Below are positions 1 through 6,511 of a stretch of DNA of 7,292 bases, one piece after another. Position numbers and translations under genes: made by a program. The notes beneath the pieces are model-generated. The model searched no databases. It had not been told where the DNA came from and saw nothing but the letters and a program-made list of their open reading frames with translations. Positions within the stretch are counted from its first letter, which is position 1. Every line of letters starts with the position of its first letter. Source of the stretch: an uncultured Oscillospiraceae bacterium (GTDB lineage Bacteria > Bacillota > Clostridia > UBA1381); the NCBI GenBank assembly GCA_946531785.1, contig CAMNAT010000101.1, positions 1 through 7,292 of the forward strand. Reading direction: 5' to 3'.

Positions 1-608
1 TGCGATTTATTGAAATCCCATAATGTTCCGGTGCCCGGCTCTGTATTCTGTGAGCCGGGAAGATAAGCGAACGAATAAGCTGTTCCTATACCGTAGTATG
101 GATAAAAGTTAGTATAGCCACGATTATCCGTAAGAGCTATTCCCGGCCACGAGATGCGGCTGTGCTCTGTATGCAGCGTCTCACCTGCCGTCCATGCATA
201 TCCGTCATTTGCCGATGTTATGGAGTCACCTATAAACTCAATATGAGTCTTATAGGTCGCCGGCTGACTGAGGACTGCATCCTCATCCACCCAGAAGCCG
301 CTGTATTTGATACGCTTATAAAGATCTATAGTGCTGATCCTTGCCTCATGTGTCCCTGCGGACAGATTTGACGCAAGCGTTTGCTGACCGTTTACAGTGC
401 TGTATTCGCTGCCGAAATCACGACGCTGTCCATCAATCACGACCTGGAGATTTGTAGGCTCATTCAGATCCATTTTAAGCGTTGTGCCGGTAAATTTCAG
501 CTTGATATAAGGTCTTACATAGCCGCTTGCAAAGCTTAACGAATCGCCGTACCATCTTCCTATATATCTGATATTTATATTATCGGGAGTTATTTTCTTT
601 AGTCCGTC
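1..608 (-). other. CE2-type SGNH esterase unit 2 (truncated by the window edge)
   Basis: Residues about 1021-1222. A jelly-roll beginning NIRYIGRW with VRPYIKLKFTGT is followed by EFIGDSIT (Ser1149) and WPGIAL (Gly1176). It parallels unit 1 along its visible length but is clearly divergent, and carries a Tyr-rich stretch after block II. The GxND and DxxH blocks are outside the window, so catalytic completeness cannot be judged. Confidence 0.8.
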
Positions 609-3600
609 CACAACCTGCTCTCCGCCTCCTGATGATCCCTGTCCTATTCTGCCGAAGGTTATATCGTCTATAAGGCAATTTACGCCTGCCGGAGTCTCAA
701 TAACAAACCCTGTCGTTTCCGCTTCGGCATAGTTAAGTCCTGTAGATTCAATATCTATCTTTACCCACTCACCCACCGGGAGAGCTGCTATCTCCACCTG
801 TGACATAGTCTTGGTCTGCGCATATATGACAGAGTGATCGTCATATTTGACCATCTTCACATTCGGCAAAGCCGACGCAGCCGCGTTAAGCTTTATCCAG
901 AAATAACCTGATACCGTATCTCCTGCTGCGGGATTGACCGCGCCGCCTACCCGCGTTCCCCAAAGAGAGGTATATCCGCTGCCGTTAAGGCTCAGCGCGC
1001 CGTTGCCGCTATGCGCCTGTACGGATGAATTTGTGAACGAGATCGAGCTATCCGGATCATATTTATCCACATTCTCCGGCATCTGACCGTTGTTTTCAAA
1101 CTTCAGATTATCCCAGCATGTATATTCTGTAAAGCTCTCCGGAGCCGCTGTCGGCGCAGCTGTCGGTGCTGCCGTTGGTGCCGCTGTCGGTGCCGGTGTA
1201 ACGACCGGCGGTGTTGTACCGTCAACATACGGCGCTAATATCTCACATAGCTTACTTGTGATAGTTGCATGCCCTGCGTCATTCGGATGAATGTTATCAT
1301 TATTGAGCTCTACTGTCCAAGCCGAGGTGTCTATATAATGCAGCTTCGGATCCTGCGCCATCTTCGGAAGGAGCATATTGTATGTTGTTTCATTCACTAT
1401 GGCATTCGGCATACTTACCGCGCGCAAAACGAATATTTCCGCGTTCGGATACTGCGCTCTCAATCTGTCTATAAACTGTGAATATGTGTTTGCAAACTGA
1501 TCAAGCTTTGTCTGATCATTATATATAAACGAGCTGTCGTTTGTACCTAAGTTTATAACTAATATGTCAGGCGTGTACTGAGCCTTTGTGAAATCCCAGT
1601 CACCCGGATCCGAGCTAAAGCCCTGCGCCCAGTCAACAGCGCGCTTGAAGTATGAGGATTCCATACCCACTCTGTTGAATCTGATGCCGTCCATCAACGC
1701 TATTCCCGAGCACGCAACTCTTGTATGCTCCGTGCCGAGTGCTTCGCCTACCTGCCATGAATAGCCGTTGTTCCATGCTGTTATGGAATCGCCGATAAAT
1801 TCGATATGCTTAGCTTTGGTCGCAGGTGCGATCAGTTCAGCGTCCTTATCGATATGTATCCCGCTGAGTTCAAAGGTTTCCTGGTCGTCCAGCGTTGCAA
1901 CTCTGATGGAATGCTCATTGTCCTCAAGCTTGTCTGCAAGGACAACATGACCGTTTACCTTGCGGAATATCGTTGTTCTGCCGTCAAGCACTACATGGAG
2001 GCTTGTCTCCTTTTCAAGATCGACCGCAAACGATGTGCCTGTGAAGTCGGTCTTAAAGTACGGCCTTACATATGTGCCGGAATATCTGTCGCTTATATCC
2101 GTCCAACGGCCGATATACCTGATATTTGAATTATCCGGATCTGTCAGCTTAGTTGAATGGAAAATCGTAGCTGCTGACGCAAGCGGAGTCATATCATCAA
2201 AAAGGAATACCTTGATCTTGAGATCATCCTTATCTGCGCCGTTGATCCTGAGATCACTGACCTGTGCAGTTGAGAGCGAATATCCGCTGCTGCCTCTTGC
2301 GGCAATGGTGATGTCGCTCTTTTTTGCGCTTACGAATCTTTCGTCCTTGAATGCCGCAACATATACTTGCGCGTTTATGCTCTGATCAGACTGCGTGTTT
2401 TCAACAACAATGTTCGCATCGACTGATGTTGTCGAAGCATCTATCTCCTCAGTGAGAGATGACGAGCCTGAGATGAAAATACCGTCGGAAAGCTTTCCTA
2501 CGCTTATCTTATCGATATAGTAATTAACATTTGTATCTATGTTTGATGCCTTGATAAAAACACCCGCATTCCGGTCAGTGTTTTGTATTGTGCCGTTATT
2601 TATCGGCAGGATCGGGATCTCGTTCCACTGTCCCTTTACGAGCTTTGACTTATCAAAGCTCTCACTTGATGCGATCAGCTTATCCCCGTTATACTGATAC
2701 CCGAATGCAACATACGGTATATTCTTTGTAAGATCCGCATTCTGCGGAACAAACAGCCAGAAGCTTCCGCCGACTCTGTCGCCTAAGCTGGGCAGCTGAT
2801 CTGATTCGTTCTGAGCGAATTTAAACAGGTTCCAAGAGTTTGCGTTGCCGCTGCTGTAATTGAGCTTTACTACCCTCTTTCCGCTTACAGCTGTCCTGCA
2901 TGTTTCAGCAGCAGGGTTTGTTATGAATGAAAGAAAGCCCTCACTATAGCCCCAGTATGAGCCGGCATGAGCATCATCGCCCTCTTCAAAATCGCCGTTG
3001 AGCCATGAGCCGACATATTCCTCATATACAGGTATCACAGCTGTGCTTACTGTTCCGGCAGGAACATCCGGCGCGTCGGTCACGGCCGGTGCATCGGTCA
3101 CTGCAGGAGTCGGCGTGCTGTTTCTTGTTATTTTTAGCGTTACATCATCAAGATAGAATTCGCTCATTGCATTCCATTCGGTATCGAATTTGAACACAAC
3201 GCCATCTGTGGTGATCGGATCAACCGATACAATGCTGTATTCGGTCCAACTTCCGTTTGTCTTACCTGTCTCGGTACCGAGCTGAGCAAAGGTGGTTGAT
3301 CCATTATAGAACTTAAGCACCGGTGTGCCGGAAACTATTTTCAGCCAGCATGTACCCGACACCCGATCACCGGCTTTCAGGGTGTTATTTACCTCGCCGG
3401 GCGCATCACCGTAAATATTGCATTTAGGTGAAGGCTTGATATGGAGAGATCCATCGCCCTCTATCTTATCCGCTTCTGTGATCTCTATGATTGAGTCTGT
3501 ATTGCTGCCCTTGTTTATAACACCGGGCACCCCGGTAGAGGTGTTAAACTTAAAAGCATTCCAAGTGATCGTGATATCTGTTGCCGCCTGCGCTGCCGGA

Positions 3601-3668
3601 ACATACAGACCTGCAGTCATTGCAAATGATGCTATCACTGACAATATTTTTTTTATTTTCTTTTTCAT
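1..3668 (-). CDS. Secreted multimodular protein with two CE2-type SGNH esterase domains and CBM-like modules (3' end missing)
   Basis: Open from ATG at 3668 to the left edge: 1222 codons, no stop. Likely a secreted carbohydrate O-deacetylase. Seen: signal peptide 1-28; CBM4/9-like module about 29-182; VTDAP linker about 183-215; second CBM-like module about 216-393; Ig-like domain about 395-510; CE2-type unit about 511-817 (jelly-roll starting near IRYIGRW, then SGNH fold); TAAP linker 818-843; third CBM-like module about 844-1008; second CE2-type unit from about 1021, cut at 1222. Unit 1 has the full SGNH set: GDS with Ser628, block II Gly655, GTND with Asn710, and DNIH with Asp791 and His794. 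Unit 2 shows GDS (Ser1149) and Gly1176; its GTND and DxxH blocks lie past the edge. CE2 enzymes typically remove acetyl groups from plant polysaccharides; the substrate here is unknown. The start is supported by an AAGGAG seven bases upstream. It lies 27 bases after the GH38 gene, probably in the same operon. Confidence 0.85.
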   Translation of the reverse strand, partial: MKKKIKKILSVIASFAMTAGLYVPAAQAATDITITWNAFKFNTSTGVPGVINKGSNTDSIIEITEADKIEGDGSLHIKPSPKCNIYGDAPGEVNNTLKAGDRVSGTCWLKIVSGTPVLKFYNGSTTFAQLGTETGKTNGSWTEYSIVSVDPITTDGVVFKFDTEWNAMSEFYLDDVTLKITRNSTPTPAVTDAPAVTDAPDVPAGTVSTAVIPVYEEYVGSWLNGDFEEGDDAHAGSYWGYSEGFLSFITNPAAETCRTAVSGKRVVKLNYSSGNANSWNLFKFAQNESDQLPSLGDRVGGSFWLFVPQNADLTKNIPYVAFGYQYNGDKLIASSESFDKSKLVKGQWNEIPILPINNGTIQNTDRNAGVFIKASNIDTNVNYYIDKISVGKLSDGIFISGSSSLTEEIDASTTSVDANIVVENTQSDQSINAQVYVAAFKDERFVSAKKSDITIAARGSSGYSLSTAQVSDLRINGADKDDLKIKVFLFDDMTPLASAATIFHSTKLTDPDNSNIRYIGRWTDISDRYSGTYVRPYFKTDFTGTSFAVDLEKETSLHVVLDGRTTIFRKVNGHVVLADKLEDNEHSIRVATLDDQETFELSGIHIDKDAELIAPATKAKHIEFIGDSITAWNNGYSWQVGEALGTEHTRVACSGIALMDGIRFNRVGMESSYFKRAVDWAQGFSSDPGDWDFTKAQYTPDILVINLGTNDSSFIYNDQTKLDQFANTYSQFIDRLRAQYPNAEIFVLRAVSMPNAIVNETTYNMLLPKMAQDPKLHYIDTSAWTVELNNDNIHPNDAGHATITSKLCEILAPYVDGTTPPVVTPAPTAAPTAAPTAAPTAAPESFTEYTCWDNLKFENNGQMPENVDKYDPDSSISFTNSSVQAHSGNGALSLNGSGYTSLWGTRVGGAVNPAAGDTVSGYFWIKLNAAASALPNVKMVKYDDHSVIYAQTKTMSQVEIAALPVGEWVKIDIESTGLNYAEAETTGFVIETPAGVNCLIDDITFGRIGQGSSGGGEQVVDGLKKITPDNINIRYIGRWYGDSLSFASGYVRPYIKLKFTGTTLKMDLNEPTNLQVVIDGQRRDFGSEYSTVNGQQTLASNLSAGTHEARISTIDLYKRIKYSGFWVDEDAVLSQPATYKTHIEFIGDSITSANDGYAWTAGETLHTEHSRISWPGIALTDNRGYTNFYPYYGIGTAYSFAYLPGSQNTEPGTGTLWDFNKS
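645..1139 (-). other. CBM-like module D between the two esterase units
   Basis: Residues about 844-1008. It shows HSGNGALSL early, AGDTVSGYFWIKL in the middle and CLIDDITFG at the end, the same skeleton as modules A and B. A Gly/Ser-rich hinge (GQGSSGGGEQ) then leads into the second esterase unit. The ligand is unknown. Confidence 0.6.
1140..1217 (-). repeat. TAAP linker coded by a 12-base tandem repeat
   Basis: Encodes TTPPVVTPAP followed by four TAAP units and joins the first esterase unit to the next CBM-like module. Four near-identical 12-base units lie at about 1143-1190, differing mostly at third codon positions. Such linkers are flexible and typical of secreted plant- or glycan-degrading enzymes. 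Confidence 0.9.
1218..2138 (-). other. CE2-type SGNH esterase unit 1 (complete)
   Basis: Residues about 511-817. An N-terminal jelly-roll (IRYIGRW, then VRPYFKTDFTGTS) is followed by an SGNH hydrolase fold, the two-part layout of carbohydrate esterase family 2. Catalytic Ser628 lies in EFIGDSIT, oxyanion residues are Gly655 and Asn710 (LGTND), and Asp791 and His794 lie in DNIHPND. All expected catalytic residues are present, so it should be active. Confidence 0.82.
2139..2486 (-). other. Ig-like domain of the esterase before the first catalytic unit
   Basis: Residues about 395-510. Predicted all-beta segment ending KIKVFLFDDMTPLASA. The end resembles VKVFLWDDLDSMMP near the C-terminus of the upstream gene product. 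I recognise the motif from secreted clostridial carbohydrate-active proteins, where such domains seem to act as spacers; no catalytic residues are apparent. Confidence 0.5.
2490..3023 (-). other. CBM-like module B of the esterase
   Basis: Residues about 216-393. It opens with WLNGDFEEG, a typical start for CBM4/9-like modules, carries LGDRVGGSFWLFV in the middle and closes with YYIDKISVGKL. It is more divergent from module A than module A is from its copy in the upstream gene. The ligand is unknown. Confidence 0.6.
3071..3106 (-). repeat. VTDAP linker repeat, two 18-base units
   Basis: Two imperfect 18-base units encode a repeated AVTDAP segment within the linker between modules A and B of the esterase. 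It is shorter and more acidic than the TAAP linker. Confidence 0.75.
3123..3584 (-). other. CBM4/9-like module A of the esterase
   Basis: Residues about 29-182 of the esterase. It is the near twin of the module in the upstream gene fragment: NIYGDAP/NIYGDLP, LKAGDRVSG/LKAGDRISG and FYLDDVTL in both. The overall pattern (a DGSLH strand early, a GDRVSGxxW strand in the middle, a DD strand at the end) is that of the carbohydrate-binding CBM4/9-like beta-sandwich group. The ligand is unknown; family assignment is from pattern only. Confidence 0.65.
3585..3668 (-). other. Signal peptide of the CE2-type esterase
   Basis: Residues 1-28: a very basic N-region (MKKKNKK), a hydrophobic core from about Ile8 to Val23, and a likely signal peptidase I site after Ala-Gln-Ala (A26-Q27-A28). 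The absence of a lipobox Cys argues against a lipoprotein. It shows that the esterase is exported, unlike the GH38 protein encoded just upstream. Confidence 0.88.
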
Positions 3669-3675
3669 TTCCGTT

Positions 3676-3681
3676 CTCCTT
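3676..3681 (-). promoter_or_regulatory. Ribosome binding site of the CE2-type esterase gene
   Basis: Minus-strand AAGGAG preceded by a run of A, seven bases before ATG at 3668. It lies in the 27-base gap after the GH38 stop codon. The start it selects gives a well-formed signal peptide, so the two lines of evidence agree. Confidence 0.85.
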
Positions 3682-3695
3682 TTTTACGATCCGGA

Positions 3696-6485
3696 TCAAC
3701 CCTCGATCTCAACAGTCACTATCTTATGCCCTTCCACTGTGATCGGCTCTGTTATATCAAAGCCTTCTTTTCTTTCCTCATTAAGATTCGTATAGTATGC
3801 AGCCTTTGGCTCGACTGCGAAGCTGATCCTGCTTGTTATCGCTTCATCTGTTGGGTTATACATACGCATAATGAGTGTATCTCTGTCCTCCGCCTTTTTG
3901 AATGCCGATAAAATGAGATCTTTATTTTCGATCCTGTACATGCTGCTGTTCGGCTTTATCTTTCCGTTTTTATGTCCCGCTGTCTGCATAGCGGCAGGGA
4001 TGATATTGAACCGCTGCGCCTCGTTATAAACATCGCCCTCATGCCAGTCTCCGCCGTGAGGATATATCGCATACTCAAAAGTATGTCTGCCAAGGCACTG
4101 ACCGCCCTCCTGCTCGGGGTAGGCATTATCAAGACGCTTGCTTGTGCAGATAGTATTCTTAACGCCCTTTAAAAGCGTCAACGCAAGCTGTCCGCCCTTG
4201 CTGAGCTCAAATTCAGTGAGACAGTTGTTTATAAACGCAACACCGTATTTTTCATCAGTTACATCAACAAAGGTCTGATGCGGAAGCGTCTGCATATTTA
4301 CAAAATACTCAACGGAATTGTCATCCGCCGGCATCACAGGACGCTTATCCACATTGAAATGTCCCGCAGCATATGAATTCTCCGCCTTTATTCCGGTCGG
4401 ATATAAAACTCTGAGCCGGTGGTCGCGTATCGTGTTATCGACCTCTACCCTTACCTCCAGCTTTCTTTCACCCTTTTTAAGAGTGAAGTATGAAACTATC
4501 TCCATATCGGCATAGTCATCACTCCGCTTTGAATCCGCGCCGCGGAAGCAATGCGGTCTTACGCCCTCCTTTGGCAGACGCATGACCTGACGCACACCTA
4601 TGGTCGCCGAAAGCTCTCCGTTATTTTCGAGCCATATATCAGCATTGAGTCCTTTTGATGTGTATATCCGGTTATTCTTCGGCGCTGTGTTTATCCAGTA
4701 ATCGCCGACCTCGCCGGTATCCTCAAACAGGTGCATACTGTCGTATGCTCTGTTATTCTTCTTATCAGTGAGCTTTATCGTTCCGTCAGAGTTCACCTCA
4801 AACCGCAGATATTCATTTTCCATTGAAGTATCGGTCTTGGCGATCTCCAGCCCCTTTGAGGTTTCCGAATACATAAGGCCGCATACGAAGCTGCGCTCAA
4901 ATGTACGCTTAGGCTCTATCTTATAGACCCTGCAGCCGCCCGCAGGTATAACTCCTGTATCTATATAGAATATCTGTCTGTCCACCGGCATGGAGCTTGC
5001 AAAGGTCGCGGGATCGTGAACACCCACCCACAGCTCCTTTATATCTACAGGCTGCAGCCCGACCTCATTGCCTTCATCATCTGCGGCGATAAGATCCCAC
5101 GCGTCAAGCTCGCGCGGCACATCCACCGCTACCTTTATGACCTCGCTGCGATCGAACGCAAGCGGGTTATATACAACGAGCAACAGATCGTTCTTATCAT
5201 AAGCGGAAAGATCAAGATTCTTTATATAATTACGCATTCCGCGCTGATAAAGGACATCCGTAATTTCCTCAGCCTGTGCCAAACGATACTCAACATCCTC
5301 GGCGGTCTTGTCCTGAGTTACACCGTTGATAGAATCATGCGGATGCGACTTTAAGAGAAAATCCCACGCGAGAGAGGAAAGTCCAAAATCATATTCCTCG
5401 CCGAAAAGTCTCATTGCGCTCATTAGCGGCTCGGCTCTGTATATCAGCTCATTCTGAATCTTTTTATTTTTCTTTTTCAGATAAATACGCGTAGCGAGCG
5501 CATTTCCCGAGCATGCGGGCGCGGGGCCGTCGCGCAGCTCGCCGTATACGGTATTCAATGCATTTATATCTATATCGGCTTTCAGCGCATCTATATAATC
5601 CTGCAGGGTCGACATCACAAATTCCTTGTCGCCGATCTCGCTGTTTGCTATCTTCAGTATTTCTTTTATATCCGGCTCCGCTCCGGCGAAATCGATGCCG
5701 AGCATGAACAGCCGCTCGTTATCCGATACGCTCTCATCGGTGGATGCCCATGTGTTTTCAAAATTCTCCGCGATCTTTTCTGGATGGAAGTTAAGATTGT
5801 CGGCAAACACAAAGTGATCGGCATTTTCTGTCCCCGCATTCGCCTTATGATATATCAGTCCGCCCTCGTTCCATTTATAGTGCATATTTTCATCATTTGG
5901 TCTGCCGCGTCTTATTCCGTTTATCCCATACTCGAACAAATATGAGCGGCCGCCCTTGCCGAGCCTTGTTGTAAGTATCCGGCTCCCGTCCGGAGCCTCC
6001 CACCAGAACTCGCTCTTCGGCGCTCTTTCTTCAGATACCTTTTTGGCTGTTATACAAAAGTCCATCCCGAAGCCCTTATATATCTGCGGGAACTGCGCCG
6101 TCTGCCCCCATCCGAAGGAGGTATATGCGAGCTTCATAGTCTTGCCGAGCCCTTCCGATACCCTGTAGCCCTTCAAAAGATTGCGGACAAGGCACTCGCC
6201 GTCAAGCGGATAAAGATCCGGCAGCGTGTACCACGGTCCCGCCGTGATCCTGCCTTCTCTTATGAACTTTTCAAGCTGCTCCCTTTTTTCGGGGCGCACC
6301 TCTAAATAATCCTCAAACACAACGCTCTGTCCGTCCATATTGAACTGCTTATAATCCGGATCCTTCTCCAGTGTATCGAGCAGCTCATCTATGAAATCAA
6401 TGAGCAGGCTCCTGTTCTGCCATATAGGGTATCTCCATTCTCTGTCCCAATGAGAATGCGGGACAATATGCGCTTTCTTTGCCAT
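3696..6485 (-). CDS. Glycoside hydrolase family 38 protein (alpha-mannosidase family), probably cytoplasmic
   Basis: Complete 929-residue protein, in the usual size range for bacterial GH38. Family members cut alpha-mannosidic bonds with a zinc-assisted retaining mechanism. Seen: N-terminal catalytic barrel about 4-290, beginning HIVPHSHWDREW (His12 and Asp14 match zinc ligands); the stretch SEFWWEAPDGS near 158-168; LGIDF with Asp265 at the expected acid/base region; middle helical domain about 295-400 with GELRDG at 315-320 and SHPHDSINGV at 380-389 (His383 matches a zinc ligand); and a long C-terminal beta-rich region. Odd: the nucleophile segment normally reads like PDxFG, but here it is YTSFGWGQTAQFPQI (121-135), with no acidic residue between Glu111 and Asp142. 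It is therefore either a divergent subfamily or catalytically altered. No signal peptide or membrane segment, so it should act on imported oligosaccharides, unlike its secreted neighbours. The start is set by GGAGG nine bases upstream. Family call firm; activity and linkage uncertain. Confidence 0.92.
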   Translation of the reverse strand: MAKKAHIVPHSHWDREWRYPIWQNRSLLIDFIDELLDTLEKDPDYKQFNMDGQSVVFEDYLEVRPEKREQLEKFIREGRITAGPWYTLPDLYPLDGECLVRNLLKGYRVSEGLGKTMKLAYTSFGWGQTAQFPQIYKGFGMDFCITAKKVSEERAPKSEFWWEAPDGSRILTTRLGKGGRSYLFEYGINGIRRGRPNDENMHYKWNEGGLIYHKANAGTENADHFVFADNLNFHPEKIAENFENTWASTDESVSDNERLFMLGIDFAGAEPDIKEILKIANSEIGDKEFVMSTLQDYIDALKADIDINALNTVYGELRDGPAPACSGNALATRIYLKKKNKKIQNELIYRAEPLMSAMRLFGEEYDFGLSSLAWDFLLKSHPHDSINGVTQDKTAEDVEYRLAQAEEITDVLYQRGMRNYIKNLDLSAYDKNDLLLVVYNPLAFDRSEVIKVAVDVPRELDAWDLIAADDEGNEVGLQPVDIKELWVGVHDPATFASSMPVDRQIFYIDTGVIPAGGCRVYKIEPKRTFERSFVCGLMYSETSKGLEIAKTDTSMENEYLRFEVNSDGTIKLTDKKNNRAYDSMHLFEDTGEVGDYWINTAPKNNRIYTSKGLNADIWLENNGELSATIGVRQVMRLPKEGVRPHCFRGADSKRSDDYADMEIVSYFTLKKGERKLEVRVEVDNTIRDHRLRVLYPTGIKAENSYAAGHFNVDKRPVMPADDNSVEYFVNMQTLPHQTFVDVTDEKYGVAFINNCLTEFELSKGGQLALTLLKGVKNTICTSKRLDNAYPEQEGGQCLGRHTFEYAIYPHGGDWHEGDVYNEAQRFNIIPAAMQTAGHKNGKIKPNSSMYRIENKDLILSAFKKAEDRDTLIMRMYNPTDEAITSRISFAVEPKAAYYTNLNEERKEGFDITEPITVEGHKIVTVEIEG

Positions 6486-6494
6486 ATGCCTTTA

Positions 6495-6499
6495 CCTCC
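6495..6499 (-). promoter_or_regulatory. Ribosome binding site of the GH38 gene
   Basis: Minus-strand GGAGG followed by a nine-base spacer and ATG. It lies in the 26-base gap after the upstream stop codon, and no other start competes with it. It fixes the GH38 start at 6485 and suggests efficient re-initiation on a shared transcript. Confidence 0.85.
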
Positions 6500-6511
6500 A
6501 CGCAAATTTAA

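Noticed and set aside
1090..1290. Plus-strand frame with repeated GAAV units
   Set aside because: The repeat is only the reverse reading of the TAAP linker repeat of the esterase gene.
1960..2385. Plus-strand open frame of 141 codons
   Set aside because: It is antisense to the Ig-like and jelly-roll part of the esterase, has no clear ribosome binding site and no recognisable protein pattern. The minus frame is unbroken and full of domain motifs.
3688..3697. Perfect 10-base palindrome gatccggatc at the GH38 stop codon
   Set aside because: It has no loop and is too short for a terminator. On the transcribed strand it is followed by A, not U, residues. Probably chance, although a protein-binding site cannot be excluded.
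3418..3795. Plus-strand frame of 125 codons with hydrophobic segments spanning the gap between two genes
   Set aside because: It overlaps the signal peptide and module A of the esterase and the end of GH38. The hydrophobicity comes from reading A-rich and Lys-rich codons backwards.
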